A DNA stretch of 64,000 bases from Luteococcus sp048595755 (GTDB lineage: Bacteria; Actinomycetota; Actinomycetes; Propionibacteriales; Propionibacteriaceae): NCBI RefSeq assembly GCF_048595755.1, contig NZ_CP184360.1, positions 2,790,001 through 2,854,000 of the forward strand, written 5' to 3'. The notes beneath the pieces were generated by a model. The model did no database searches. It saw nothing but the letters and a program-made list of their open reading frames with translations, and had not been told where the DNA came from. Shown here in pieces: positions 23,441 through 31,260 of this stretch. The position numbers were made by a program, and so were the translations under genes. Position 1 is the stretch's first letter. Every line of letters begins with the position of its first letter.

Positions 23441-24715
23441 TCAGTTGTTCGTCTCAACGCCACCCGGGGCCGCAACATTCCCGGCGGGGCGCGTGCGCCG
23501 GGCATAGAAACGCCCGAGGAAATCCTCGCGACAGGCCTCGAAGTCACCCGCATCCATGGAGTCACGGATCAGGTCCACCAGCCGCACGGTGAATCGCTCG
23601 TTGTGGATCGTGGCCAGGGTGGAGGCCAGCATCTCCTTGGCCTTGAACAGGTGGTGGAGGTAGGCCCGCGTGTAGTGGGTGCAGGTGTAGCAGTCGCAGC
23701 CCTCTTCCAAGGGCTCGAAGGCGCGACGATTGGCGGCCGTGCTCAGGTTGTAGCGACCGTCGGCGGTGTAGATGGCCGAGTTGCGTGCCACCCGCGACGG
23801 GTTGACGCAGTCGAAGGTGTCGGCGCCGGCGGCCACGGCCGCGAAGAAGTCGTCCGGTTCGCTGATCCCCAGCAGGTGTCGAGGCTTGTCGAAGGGCAGT
23901 TCCTCGCTCATCCAGCGGCAGATCGTCCCCAGGTTCTCCTTCTCCAGGGCCCCGCCATAGCCGAAGCCGTCGAAGCTCTGCCCGTCGACCTCCATCGATC
24001 CCAGGTCACGGCAGGCCTTGCGCCGCAGGTCTTCGTACTGCGCGCCCTGGATCACGCCGAAGAGGGCCTGGTAGGGCTTGGTGACGCGTTCGTCGGTGAG
24101 CCTGCGATGCTCGGCCAGGCAACGCTCGGCCCAACGTCGGGTGCGCTCCAGCGACTCCTCCTGGTAGCCCCGACTGTTGTGCAGGGTGGTCAGCTCGTCG
24201 AAGGCGAACATGATGTCGGCGCCCAGTTGGTGCTGCACCTGCATGCTGACCTCTGGGGTGAAGCGGTGCAGGTCTCCGTTGAGGTGGCTCTTGAAGGTGA
24301 CCCCGTCGTCGTCGACGTGCGCCAGCCGCTCCTTGCCGGGGGCCACGGCGTCGTCGGCTGCGGCCTTGACGGCATCCATCTCGACGACCTTCTTGAAGCC
24401 CGCCCCCAGGCTCATCACCTGGAAGCCGCCGGAATCGGTGAAGGTCGGGCCGCTCCAGTTCATGAACCGACCCAGTCCCCCAGCGTCGTCCACCAGGTCG
24501 CTGCCGGGTTGCAGGTAGAGGTGGTAGGCATTGGCCAGCACCGCCTGGGCACCGAGCTCTCGGATCGATTCCGGCAGCACGGCCTTCACCGTCGCCTTGG
24601 TCCCCACCACGATGAAGGCGGGGGTCTGGATCTGCCCGTGCGGGGTGGTGATGATGCCGGTTCTCCCGATGCCATCGGCCAACGTGGTGCGCGGGGTGAA
24701 GCCGAAGTCACTCAT
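23441..24715 (-). CDS. tgt: tRNA-guanine(34) transglycosylase
   Basis: A 424-residue TGT that exchanges guanine 34 of Asp, Asn, His and Tyr tRNAs for a queuosine precursor. Zinc ligands lie in CDCYTCTHYTRAYLHH near residue 340, and the catalytic Asp region is TFDCVNPSRVARN. The substrate-pocket segment that reads GGLAVGE in the well-studied preQ1 enzymes is GGALEKE here. It overlaps rsmE by eight bases. Together with the transporter at 18596 it suggests salvage of an imported base. Confidence 0.95.
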   Translation of the reverse strand: MSDFGFTPRTTLADGIGRTGIITTPHGQIQTPAFIVVGTKATVKAVLPESIRELGAQAVLANAYHLYLQPGSDLVDDAGGLGRFMNWSGPTFTDSGGFQVMSLGAGFKKVVEMDAVKAAADDAVAPGKERLAHVDDDGVTFKSHLNGDLHRFTPEVSMQVQHQLGADIMFAFDELTTLHNSRGYQEESLERTRRWAERCLAEHRRLTDERVTKPYQALFGVIQGAQYEDLRRKACRDLGSMEVDGQSFDGFGYGGALEKENLGTICRWMSEELPFDKPRHLLGISEPDDFFAAVAAGADTFDCVNPSRVARNSAIYTADGRYNLSTAANRRAFEPLEEGCDCYTCTHYTRAYLHHLFKAKEMLASTLATIHNERFTVRLVDLIRDSMDAGDFEACREDFLGRFYARRTRPAGNVAAPGGVETNN

Positions 24716-25574
24716 TGCGGCTCCCGCCGGCAGAGTCGCTGGCCGAGCCTGTCGAGGCCATCAACTGCAACTGGGCCAAGGCAACCACCCCGGCCGTCGA
24801 GGTCCGCAGCACCCCGTCGCTGACCAGCACGGGCTGCGCACCGGCCTGCTCGAAGAGGGCCAGCTCCTCGGGACTCACGCCACCCTCGGGGCCGACGATG
24901 AACAAGACCTCGGGGCAGCCGTCAGTCGAGCGCGTGGAGGACCCCTCGACAGGCTCGGGGACCGACGATGCGACAGGCTCGGGGGCCGGGGACTCCCCCG
25001 CGTTCCCCGAGCTCGTCGAGGGGAGCTCCACGTCACCGATCCACTGGGTGGCGGACTCGTGCAGCACCAGCGCCAGGTCGGCCTGCGCGATGCGCTCCAC
25101 CAGCTGCTTGGTGGTGACGAAACCCACCTGCGGCACCCGGAAGCGACGCGACTGCTTGGTGGCCTCGCGTGCGGTGGCCGCCCACTTCGCCAGACCCTTG
25201 GTGCTCTTCTCGGCGCTCCAACGCACGATCGAGCGGCTGGCCTGCCAGGCCAGCACCTCGTCGATGCCCAGCTCGGTCATGGTCTCGACGGCCAGGTCCG
25301 AACGGTCACCCTTGGCCAGCGCTTGCACACCCACCCAGCGGAAGGACGAAGTGGGCTGCTCCAGCACTTCGGCCACCTCTACGACGATTCCCTGCTTGGA
25401 GACCTCCACCACCGGGCCCCGCACCGCGCTGCCGTGCCCATCGGCCAACAGCACCGATTCGCCCAGCTGGATGCGCTTCACGACGGCGGCGTGGCGGCCC
25501 TCGTCACCGGTGACCGCCACCCGGGCCCCGACGCCGACTCCCTCAAGCGTCGCCAGGAACAGTGCGTCGCTCAT
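24708..25574 (-). CDS. rsmE: 16S rRNA m3U1498 methyltransferase with repeat-derived insertion
   Basis: A 288-residue SPOUT methyltransferase. The N-terminal PUA-like domain (1-75) precedes the knotted SAM domain with IVGPEGGVSPEELALF and LRTSTAGVVALAQL. About 30 residues between VELP and CPEVLFIVG (near 184-216, including SVPEPVEGSS) are coded by copies of the short palindromic repeat and have no counterpart in the family. The last residues also run through a repeat copy. The core motifs remain intact. The start overlaps the dnaJ stop by one base. Confidence 0.94.
   Translation of the reverse strand: MSDALFLATLEGVGVGARVAVTGDEGRHAAVVKRIQLGESVLLADGHGSAVRGPVVEVSKQGIVVEVAEVLEQPTSSFRWVGVQALAKGDRSDLAVETMTELGIDEVLAWQASRSIVRWSAEKSTKGLAKWAATAREATKQSRRFRVPQVGFVTTKQLVERIAQADLALVLHESATQWIGDVELPSTSSGNAGESPAPEPVASSVPEPVEGSSTRSTDGCPEVLFIVGPEGGVSPEELALFEQAGAQPVLVSDGVLRTSTAGVVALAQLQLMASTGSASDSAGGSRNE
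24741..24759. repeat. Copy of the CCTCGACAGGCTCGG element inside rsmE 3' end
   Basis: GGCCGAGCCTGTCGAGGCC overlaps the codons for the C-terminal tail of RsmE (MASTGSA), beyond the conserved fold. Confidence 0.85.
24942..25024. repeat. Cluster of short palindromic repeat copies inside rsmE
   Basis: CCCCTCGACAGGCTCGGGGA at 24942, a decayed copy around 24970-24985, and an inverted copy at 25003-25024 form a cluster that keeps the rsmE frame open. The parts are the same element as the intergenic arrays at 4546 and 7339. Confidence 0.85.
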
Positions 25575-26764
25575 CAGCCGCCGAAGGCTTCCTTGAGGCG
25601 ATCGAAGACGCCCTGCTTGCCCTTGTGCACCTGTGCGGTCACCGCGGTCTCGCCCCGGGCCTCGGCCAGCTGGGCGAGCAGGTCACGCTGGTGCGAGTCG
25701 AGCTTGGTGGGGGTCTGCACCACGAAGGTGATGCCCAGCTCGCCTCGACCATTGCCGCGCAGCCGCGGGATGCCGCGTCCCGGCATGGCGACGCGAGTAC
25801 CGCTCTGCGTCCCCGCCGGAATCTCGACGTCGAGGGTGCGGTCGGCCGCCTCGGAATCCTCCCGCTCGGCCTCCAGCGTCTCGACGGTCAGCTCGGTGCC
25901 CAGCGCTGCTGCGGTCATCGGGATGCGCAGCACCATCTCCAAGTTGTCGCCATCGCGCTTGAAGACCTCGTGAGTGGCCACGACGAGCTCCACGTACAGG
26001 TCGCCGGCGGGGCCGCCGCCCGGCCCGACCTCGCCCTGTCCCTCGAGGTGGATGCGGTTGCCGGTGCTGACACCGGCGGGGATCTTCACGTTCAGGGTGC
26101 GGCTGGAACGCACCCGCCCCTCGCCGGAGCACTCGCCGCACGGATGCGGGATGACGGTGCCGTAACCGCGGCAGTTGGGGCACGGCTGCGAGGTGCGGAT
26201 GTCGCCCAGGAAGGAGCGCTGGATCTGGGTGATCTCACCATTTCCGCTGCAGGTGGTGCAGGTGACCGGCTCCGAGCCCTCCGAACAACCGTTGCCGCTG
26301 CACTTGGGGCAGACCACGGCGGTCTCCACGCTCAGCGGCTTGGTGACACCGAAGGCCGCCTCGGCCAGGGTGAGGCTCTGGCGCACCAAGGCATCCTGGC
26401 CGCGGCGCACCCGCGAGCGCGGGCCGCGGTGGGCCTGCTGGCCGAACATCGCATCCACCAGATTGGTGAAGTCGAAGCCACCGCCGCCGAAGCCACCGCC
26501 CGGGAAACCGCCGAAGCCGCCGGCTCCGCCCATGCCGCCGAAGCCACCGCCCATCGGGTCGCCCCCGCGGTCGAAGATCGCCTTCTTCTGCGGGTCGGAG
26601 AGCACCTCATAGGCCTCCTGCACCTGCTTGAACTTGTCAGCAGCGTCCGGCTCCGTGGAGACGTCGGGGTGCATCTTCATGGCCATCCGGCGATAGGCCT
26701 TCTTGATCTGCTCGGGGGTCGCGTCGCGTTCGACGCCGAGGATCTCGTAGTAGTCAGAACTCAT
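25574..26764 (-). CDS. dnaJ: Molecular chaperone DnaJ
   Basis: A 396-residue full-length DnaJ that stimulates DnaK ATPase. The J domain (1-66) carries HPD in MKMHPDVS, and a Gly/Phe-rich linker (70-100) follows. Four CxxCxGxG zinc repeats (starting VVCPKCSGNG) and a C-terminal substrate domain complete it. The ATG at 26764 is preferred because the upstream extension lies inside hrcA. It lies ten bases after hrcA, and the pair is the usual dnaJ2-type heat-shock unit of actinobacteria. Confidence 0.97.
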   Translation of the reverse strand: MSSDYYEILGVERDATPEQIKKAYRRMAMKMHPDVSTEPDAADKFKQVQEAYEVLSDPQKKAIFDRGGDPMGGGFGGMGGAGGFGGFPGGGFGGGGFDFTNLVDAMFGQQAHRGPRSRVRRGQDALVRQSLTLAEAAFGVTKPLSVETAVVCPKCSGNGCSEGSEPVTCTTCSGNGEITQIQRSFLGDIRTSQPCPNCRGYGTVIPHPCGECSGEGRVRSSRTLNVKIPAGVSTGNRIHLEGQGEVGPGGGPAGDLYVELVVATHEVFKRDGDNLEMVLRIPMTAAALGTELTVETLEAEREDSEAADRTLDVEIPAGTQSGTRVAMPGRGIPRLRGNGRGELGITFVVQTPTKLDSHQRDLLAQLAEARGETAVTAQVHKGKQGVFDRLKEAFGG

Positions 26765-26774
26765 GGAGTGAAAG

Positions 26775-27794
26775 TCATCCTTCTGCCAGGAAGCGGCCAA
26801 CATAGCGGGCCACGGCACGAACCGAGGCCATCGTCGCGGGGTAGTCCATTCGAGTGGGTCCGACGATCCCGAGGGTGGCCCAGGAGTCGTCGCGGGAACC
26901 GTAGGTGCTCGCCACCAGCGAGGTCGACTGGAGGCGTTCGTAGGGGTTCTCCTGCCCGATGCGCACCGTGACATCGGGGCTGGTGGCGGCCTCACCCAAC
27001 AGGTGCAGCAAGACCACCTGCTCCTCCAGGGCCTCGAGCACCGGCTTCACCGCGGTGTCGAACTGGTCGCCGAAGCGGCTCAGGTTGGGCACCCCGGCCA
27101 CCGCCACCCTGGTGGAGGGATCGTCGGCCAGCATCTCCAGCACCGTGGCGATCACCGTGTTGGCACTGGTGCGAGCGAGGCCGCCGGGCACCTCCTGCGC
27201 CAGGGCGGAGAGCTTCTCGGCCCCCTGTGCCGGGGTGAGACCCACCACGGCGGCGTTGAGCCGCTGTCGCAGGTCTGCCAGCGCGTCCTCGGTGTGCATC
27301 GGCAGTTCCACGGAACGCTGGTCCACCCGACCGGTGGAGTTGATCAGGATCACCAGCACCCGGTCGCTGGTCAGGCTCACCAGCTCGATGTGGCGCACCT
27401 GGGCGGTGGAACTGATCGGGTACTGCACGATGGCCACCTGCTGGGTCACCTGCGCGAGCAACCTCACCGTGCGGGTGACGATGTCGTCCAGGTCGAGCGC
27501 GCCTGCCATGAAGGTCTGGATCGCACGCTTCTCTGCCGCCGACAGCGGCTTGACGGTGGCCAACCGGTCGACGAACAGGCGGTAGCCCTTGTCGGTCGGA
27601 ATACGTCCCGCGCTGGTGTACGGCTGGGTGATGTAGCCCTCCTCCTCCAGCACGGCCATGTCATTGCGAACGGTCGCCGGGGAGACCTTGAGCTGGTGAC
27701 GCTCCACCAGGGCCTTCGAGCCGACGGGCTCCTTGCTGCTGACGTAGTCGGTGACGATCGCCTTGAGCACGTCCATCTTGCGTTCGTCCAGCAT
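26775..27794 (-). CDS. hrcA: Heat-inducible transcription repressor HrcA
   Basis: A 339-residue repressor with the winged helix at the N-terminus (DYVSSKEPVGSKALVE, SPATVRNDMAVLEEEGYI, PYTSAGRIPTDKGYR) and the HrcA-specific C-terminal domain. It binds CIRCE with GroEL help. The ATG at 27794 has a strong ribosome binding site (GGGAGGGGAGG). A CIRCE element lies 45 bases upstream, so the operon is autoregulated. Confidence 0.97.
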   Translation of the reverse strand: MLDERKMDVLKAIVTDYVSSKEPVGSKALVERHQLKVSPATVRNDMAVLEEEGYITQPYTSAGRIPTDKGYRLFVDRLATVKPLSAAEKRAIQTFMAGALDLDDIVTRTVRLLAQVTQQVAIVQYPISSTAQVRHIELVSLTSDRVLVILINSTGRVDQRSVELPMHTEDALADLRQRLNAAVVGLTPAQGAEKLSALAQEVPGGLARTSANTVIATVLEMLADDPSTRVAVAGVPNLSRFGDQFDTAVKPVLEALEEQVVLLHLLGEAATSPDVTVRIGQENPYERLQSTSLVASTYGSRDDSWATLGIVGPTRMDYPATMASVRAVARYVGRFLAEG

Positions 27795-27838
27795 GATCCC
27801 TCCCCTCCCAGCGCCATCCATGTCACGGCCTCTCCATA

Positions 27839-27865
27839 TTGGCACTCAGGGCAAGGGAGTGCCAA
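27839..27865. promoter_or_regulatory. CIRCE operator
   Basis: TTGGCACTC-N9-GAGTGCCAA is a perfect inverted repeat matching the CIRCE consensus (TTAGCACTC-N9-GAGTGCTAA) except for one compensated base pair. It lies upstream of hrcA and probably covers its promoter. Confidence 0.93.
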
Positions 27866-27895
27866 AGCGCGTGTCCCGTTCCGCGAGCAGACGGC

Positions 27896-27901
27896 TAGGC
27901 T
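27896..27901 (+). promoter_or_regulatory. -10 box of a probable leaderless promoter
   Basis: TAGGCT stands seven bases before the ATG at 27909, with no ribosome binding site. Confidence 0.45.
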
Positions 27902-27908
27902 CGTGACC

Positions 27909-28781
27909 ATGCGCGAATTCTCGATCGGTGACTGGCAGCTCGTCCGTGACGGCATCCACGTGGTGCAGTTGCAGCCGGCCTCGGTCAATGCCGGGCTGAT
28001 CATCGGCCACAGCGGTGTGATGCTGGTGGACACCGGCTCCTCCCCCAGCCAGGGTCGGGAGCTGGCGGCCAGTGCGGCGGAGGTGGCGGGCAGGCCCGTC
28101 ACGCACGTGGTGGTCACCCATGCGCACTTCGACCACTTCTACGGGTTGGCCGGCATTTCCGGCGTCGAGAGCATCGGGCACGAGAACCTGCTGCGCCACC
28201 TGGACGGCACCAATGATCCCGACGTGGATCCCGAGGTGATCCGCCGCGACCTTGGCTTCGACCCCTCCGAACTGGTCGGCCCCACCGACCCGATGGGGCT
28301 GATCAAGGCCGTCGACCTGGGTGGGCGCACCGTCGAGATCGTCCATCTGGGCAATGGCCACAGCGATTCCGACCTGTTCGTGCAGGTGCCCGACGCCCGG
28401 GTGGTCTTCACCGGCGACATGCTCGAGACCTCATCCGATCCCATGGTCGGCCCCGACTCACACGTCGAGACCTGGCCCAAGGCCATCGACGGGGTGATGA
28501 GCAATGCCAAGAGCGACACGCTGTTCATCCCCGGCCACGGCCCGGTGGCCACCCTGGAGGAGGTCACCAAGCAGCGCGCCGACATCTCCATGCTCTGGGC
28601 AACCGCGGAGGACTGCGTCAAGAAGGGGCTCACCATCGAGGACGTGGTCGCCGATCTCAACGGTCCGCGGGAGGTCGAATGGCCCTTCGCCCCGCAGAGC
28701 GTGGCCAATGCGCTGCCCTGGCTCTACCGGGCACTGGCCGCCAAGGGCGTCACCAAGAGTCGCCTGCTGCCCCTGCTCTGA
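27909..28781 (+). CDS. MBL-fold metallo-hydrolase
   Basis: A 290-residue metallo-beta-lactamase-fold protein. The metal motif THAHFDHFYG, the bridging Asp in FTGDM and the later His in IPGHGP are present, and VDTGSS near residue 40 is typical. Related proteins include quinoprotein relay and glyoxalase II-like hydrolases, and the substrate is not identifiable. It diverges from hrcA across the CIRCE site, so HrcA might influence it. Confidence 0.9.
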   Translation: MREFSIGDWQLVRDGIHVVQLQPASVNAGLIIGHSGVMLVDTGSSPSQGRELAASAAEVAGRPVTHVVVTHAHFDHFYGLAGISGVESIGHENLLRHLDGTNDPDVDPEVIRRDLGFDPSELVGPTDPMGLIKAVDLGGRTVEIVHLGNGHSDSDLFVQVPDARVVFTGDMLETSSDPMVGPDSHVETWPKAIDGVMSNAKSDTLFIPGHGPVATLEEVTKQRADISMLWATAEDCVKKGLTIEDVVADLNGPREVEWPFAPQSVANALPWLYRALAAKGVTKSRLLPLL

Positions 28782-28803
28782 AGGGCTCGGAACCTGCGAG
28801 GGA

Positions 28804-29580
28804 TCAGGGCTCGCGCCACAGTCGCTGCACGGTCTCGGCGATCTCGGGGGTGGCCGCGGCGATGACTCCGGGACCGGTCCAGGCCGCGGTGTAGTCCTCG
28901 CCGCGGAAGTTGCGCACCGCACCACCCAGCTCGGTCACCATCAGCGCGCCCGGCAGGTGGTCCCACGGGTGCACGTTCTTGTAGACGAGGTAGTCCACCT
29001 TGCCCTCGAGCAGGTAGGGGTAGTCGATCCCGCAACTCCACGCGCTCTCCACCACCGGCGCCAGTTCTCCCCCGCCCACGAAGCCGTGACGACTGTCCTT
29101 GCTGGTGGCTCCCAGCGGCAGTCGAGGCTGCTCGTCGCGCACCAGGACATGGCCGTTGAGCTCCACCCCGGCACCGCGCTCGGCAACGTAGGCGTCGCCG
29201 CGTTCGGGCTGCCAGATCCAGGACCTGGTGGTGATCCCGTCCACCAGCTCGGCGATCATCACCGCGTGGTCCGGGCTGCCCTTGACGAAGTTGCGGGTGC
29301 CGTCCACCGGATCGACGGTGAAGGCGTGGCGGGTCCCCGGCAGACTGAACTCGAGGCTGGGCTTGGTGAAGCACGCCTCCTCCCCGACGACCACCGCGTC
29401 GGGGAACATCCTGGTGAGCTCCCGAGTGATGAGCGCCTCGGCCTCACGGTCGGCGACGGTCACGTAGTCACCCGGGGTCTTCTGCTCCACCTCGCCCGTG
29501 CTCAGGGCACGAAATCGCGGGGTGATGACCTCGGCAGCAACCTGCTGCATGAGGTCGAGGACGTCCTGGGTGCTCGGCAT
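28804..29580 (-). CDS. Inositol monophosphatase family protein
   Basis: A 258-residue magnesium-dependent phosphatase of the IMPase superfamily. Motifs are GEEACF (metal Glu), VDPVDGTRNFV (metal Asp pair) and the C-terminal HPWDHLPGALMVTELGG. It could dephosphorylate inositol, histidinol or a nucleotide sugar, since actinobacteria use this fold for HisN as well. Its own leaderless promoter lies just upstream. Confidence 0.92.
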   Translation of the reverse strand: MPSTQDVLDLMQQVAAEVITPRFRALSTGEVEQKTPGDYVTVADREAEALITRELTRMFPDAVVVGEEACFTKPSLEFSLPGTRHAFTVDPVDGTRNFVKGSPDHAVMIAELVDGITTRSWIWQPERGDAYVAERGAGVELNGHVLVRDEQPRLPLGATSKDSRHGFVGGGELAPVVESAWSCGIDYPYLLEGKVDYLVYKNVHPWDHLPGALMVTELGGAVRNFRGEDYTAAWTGPGVIAAATPEIAETVQRLWREP

Positions 29581-29586
29581 GCCTCC

Positions 29587-29592
29587 AGCCTA
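29587..29592 (-). promoter_or_regulatory. -10 box of the phosphatase gene
   Basis: On the message strand TAGGCT is followed by GGAGGC and then the ATG at 29580. The six bases could serve as either a short leader or a ribosome binding site. Confidence 0.4.
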
Positions 29593-29625
29593 GTCAGACT
29601 GACGCAAAGCACCAGTTCGGAGGGC

Positions 29626-30474
29626 TCAGAAATCCTCCAGGTGGTCCTGCGTGACGAAGTCGATCAGCTTCTCCACCTCGGTGTTGAAGGCGGGGTCCAG
29701 ATCCCGGAAGCTCGTCACCCGTGCCAGGATGGCCTGCCAGGCCTGCGCGACGTCCTTCTGGTCCTTGTGGGGCAGGCCGAGCGCGGCCAGGGTCCCCTTC
29801 TTCCAGTCGACGTCCATCGGCACCTCGGGCCACTTCTTGATCCCGATGCGCTCGGGCTTGACCGCTTGCCAGACGTCGATGAAACGGTGCCCACCGATCA
29901 TCACGAACTCGCCGTAACCACCCTTGGCCACCTCGCGGGCGATGCGGGTCTCCTTCGAGCCGGTCACGAGGTGGTCCACCAGCACCGCCAGGCGCCGTCC
30001 CTTCTCGGGCCGGAAGTCGGCCACGATGCCCACCAGGTCGTCGATGCCGCCCAGGTACTCGACCACCACGCCGACGTGGCGCAGGTCGTCGCCCCAGACC
30101 TTCTCCACCAGCTCGGCGTCGTGGCGGCCCTCCACGTAGATGCGGCTGGGCAGCGCCACCTTCGCCGGCGTGCTGGCCGCGGCCCGCGAACCCGACGCGG
30201 TGTACTTCTGCTCGGCCCGTCCGGTGCGCGGCGGCACGCACAGCCGCACCGGCTGGCCCTCCACCAGGAAGCCGGGCCCCACCGGGAAGGAGCGCCGCTT
30301 CAGCTTGTAGTTCTCCAGCACGACGACGCCGTTCTCCCACTTGACGATCTCGCCGGTGAAACCGGTCGACGGTTCCTCGACGATCAACCCGAGTTCCATG
30401 GGCATGTCGACGGTCTGCTTCTGGCCGGCCTTCTGCCAGCCCGCACTCAGGACGTCCTTGCTGTAGCGATCCAC
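29626..30474 (-). CDS. DUF3097 family protein
   Basis: A 282-residue actinobacterial protein. Residues 1-110 form a beta-rich N-terminal part, and RIYVEGRHDAELVEKVWGDD followed by LAVLVDHLVTGSKE resembles a Toprim fold with its Glu and Asp metal residues. The function is unknown, and nucleic-acid processing is a guess from the fold. The GTG at 30474 (VDRYSKDVL) fits family starts better than the frame running to 30582. It usually lies between hemW and hrcA; here accessory genes separate it from both. Confidence 0.85.
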   Translation of the reverse strand: MDRYSKDVLSAGWQKAGQKQTVDMPMELGLIVEEPSTGFTGEIVKWENGVVVLENYKLKRRSFPVGPGFLVEGQPVRLCVPPRTGRAEQKYTASGSRAAASTPAKVALPSRIYVEGRHDAELVEKVWGDDLRHVGVVVEYLGGIDDLVGIVADFRPEKGRRLAVLVDHLVTGSKETRIAREVAKGGYGEFVMIGGHRFIDVWQAVKPERIGIKKWPEVPMDVDWKKGTLAALGLPHKDQKDVAQAWQAILARVTSFRDLDPAFNTEVEKLIDFVTQDHLEDF

Positions 30475-30555
30475 GTCGCACGAGGTTACCCCGACGCCGT
30501 CAGATCCGCCCCGGGACGCACCTGCGCGTCGGACCCTGCAGCGACTCGGCACCGC

Positions 30556-30561
30556 TACATT
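30556..30561 (+). promoter_or_regulatory. -10 box of a probable leaderless promoter
   Basis: TACATT ends six bases before the ATG at 30568, with no ribosome binding site. Confidence 0.45.
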
Positions 30562-30567
30562 CGCGCC

Positions 30568-31119
30568 ATGAAAGCAGAGCACCTGCGTCTGGGGTGGTGC
30601 CTGGTGGCGCCCACGCCGGCCGACGATCTGGCCCCGAGTGCGACCCAGGGACTGTGGAGCGTCGCGGCAGACCTCAACGGCGTGCAGCCCGGCTCCGAAG
30701 AGTGGGACCAGTGGTACCTCGACCTGAACGCCGCTCGGCAGGCCTGCGCCGCCTCACCTGTTCCCGGGACCGTCGTCGTGGAGCTGGCGGTGGACGCGCG
30801 GGATGCTGCGCGGCTCCTTCACGAGGCGCCACACGCCAATGGGTGGAGGCTCGACCTGCTGCGGGAACAGATCCCAAGCCCCAGCACGTCGGGGATTCTC
30901 GGCCACGAACCGGTCGGCGGTCAGGACTACCTGCTCGAACACTCCTGGCACTGTTTCTCCTACCCGGACGAGCTCACTGCCCCTCCCCACACCGTGACCG
31001 TCAACGAGCGCGGACTGCTGGCCAGCCATGCCGTGAGCGAGCGGGTCGTCACCCACTGCCAGGCAGACCGGAGACTCCACGGCGAACTGTGGGTTGGGCT
31101 TCGCCTTTGCTTGGTGTGA
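30568..31119 (+). CDS. Hypothetical soluble protein
   Basis: A 183-residue protein beginning MKAEHLRLGWCLVAPTPADD. Trp and acidic residues are frequent. Neither membrane helix, signal nor catalytic motif is recognised. The start is supported by the -10 box. About 140 bases follow without a gene before the convergent DUF2079 gene. It sits at the edge of the accessory stretch and I cannot assign a function. Confidence 0.6.
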   Translation: MKAEHLRLGWCLVAPTPADDLAPSATQGLWSVAADLNGVQPGSEEWDQWYLDLNAARQACAASPVPGTVVVELAVDARDAARLLHEAPHANGWRLDLLREQIPSPSTSGILGHEPVGGQDYLLEHSWHCFSYPDELTAPPHTVTVNERGLLASHAVSERVVTHCQADRRLHGELWVGLRLCLV

Positions 31120-31260
31120 CAGCCGTGCCACCACCGTGGACCGTGGCGTCAACGCCGGGCGACCCGTCGTCATGGACACGGACAACCTCTTCTCGGGATT
31201 CCGAGCCATGGGGCGGTTCGCGGCGTTCAAACACCTCTCGTCGCCGGCCTTCCATGAGCC

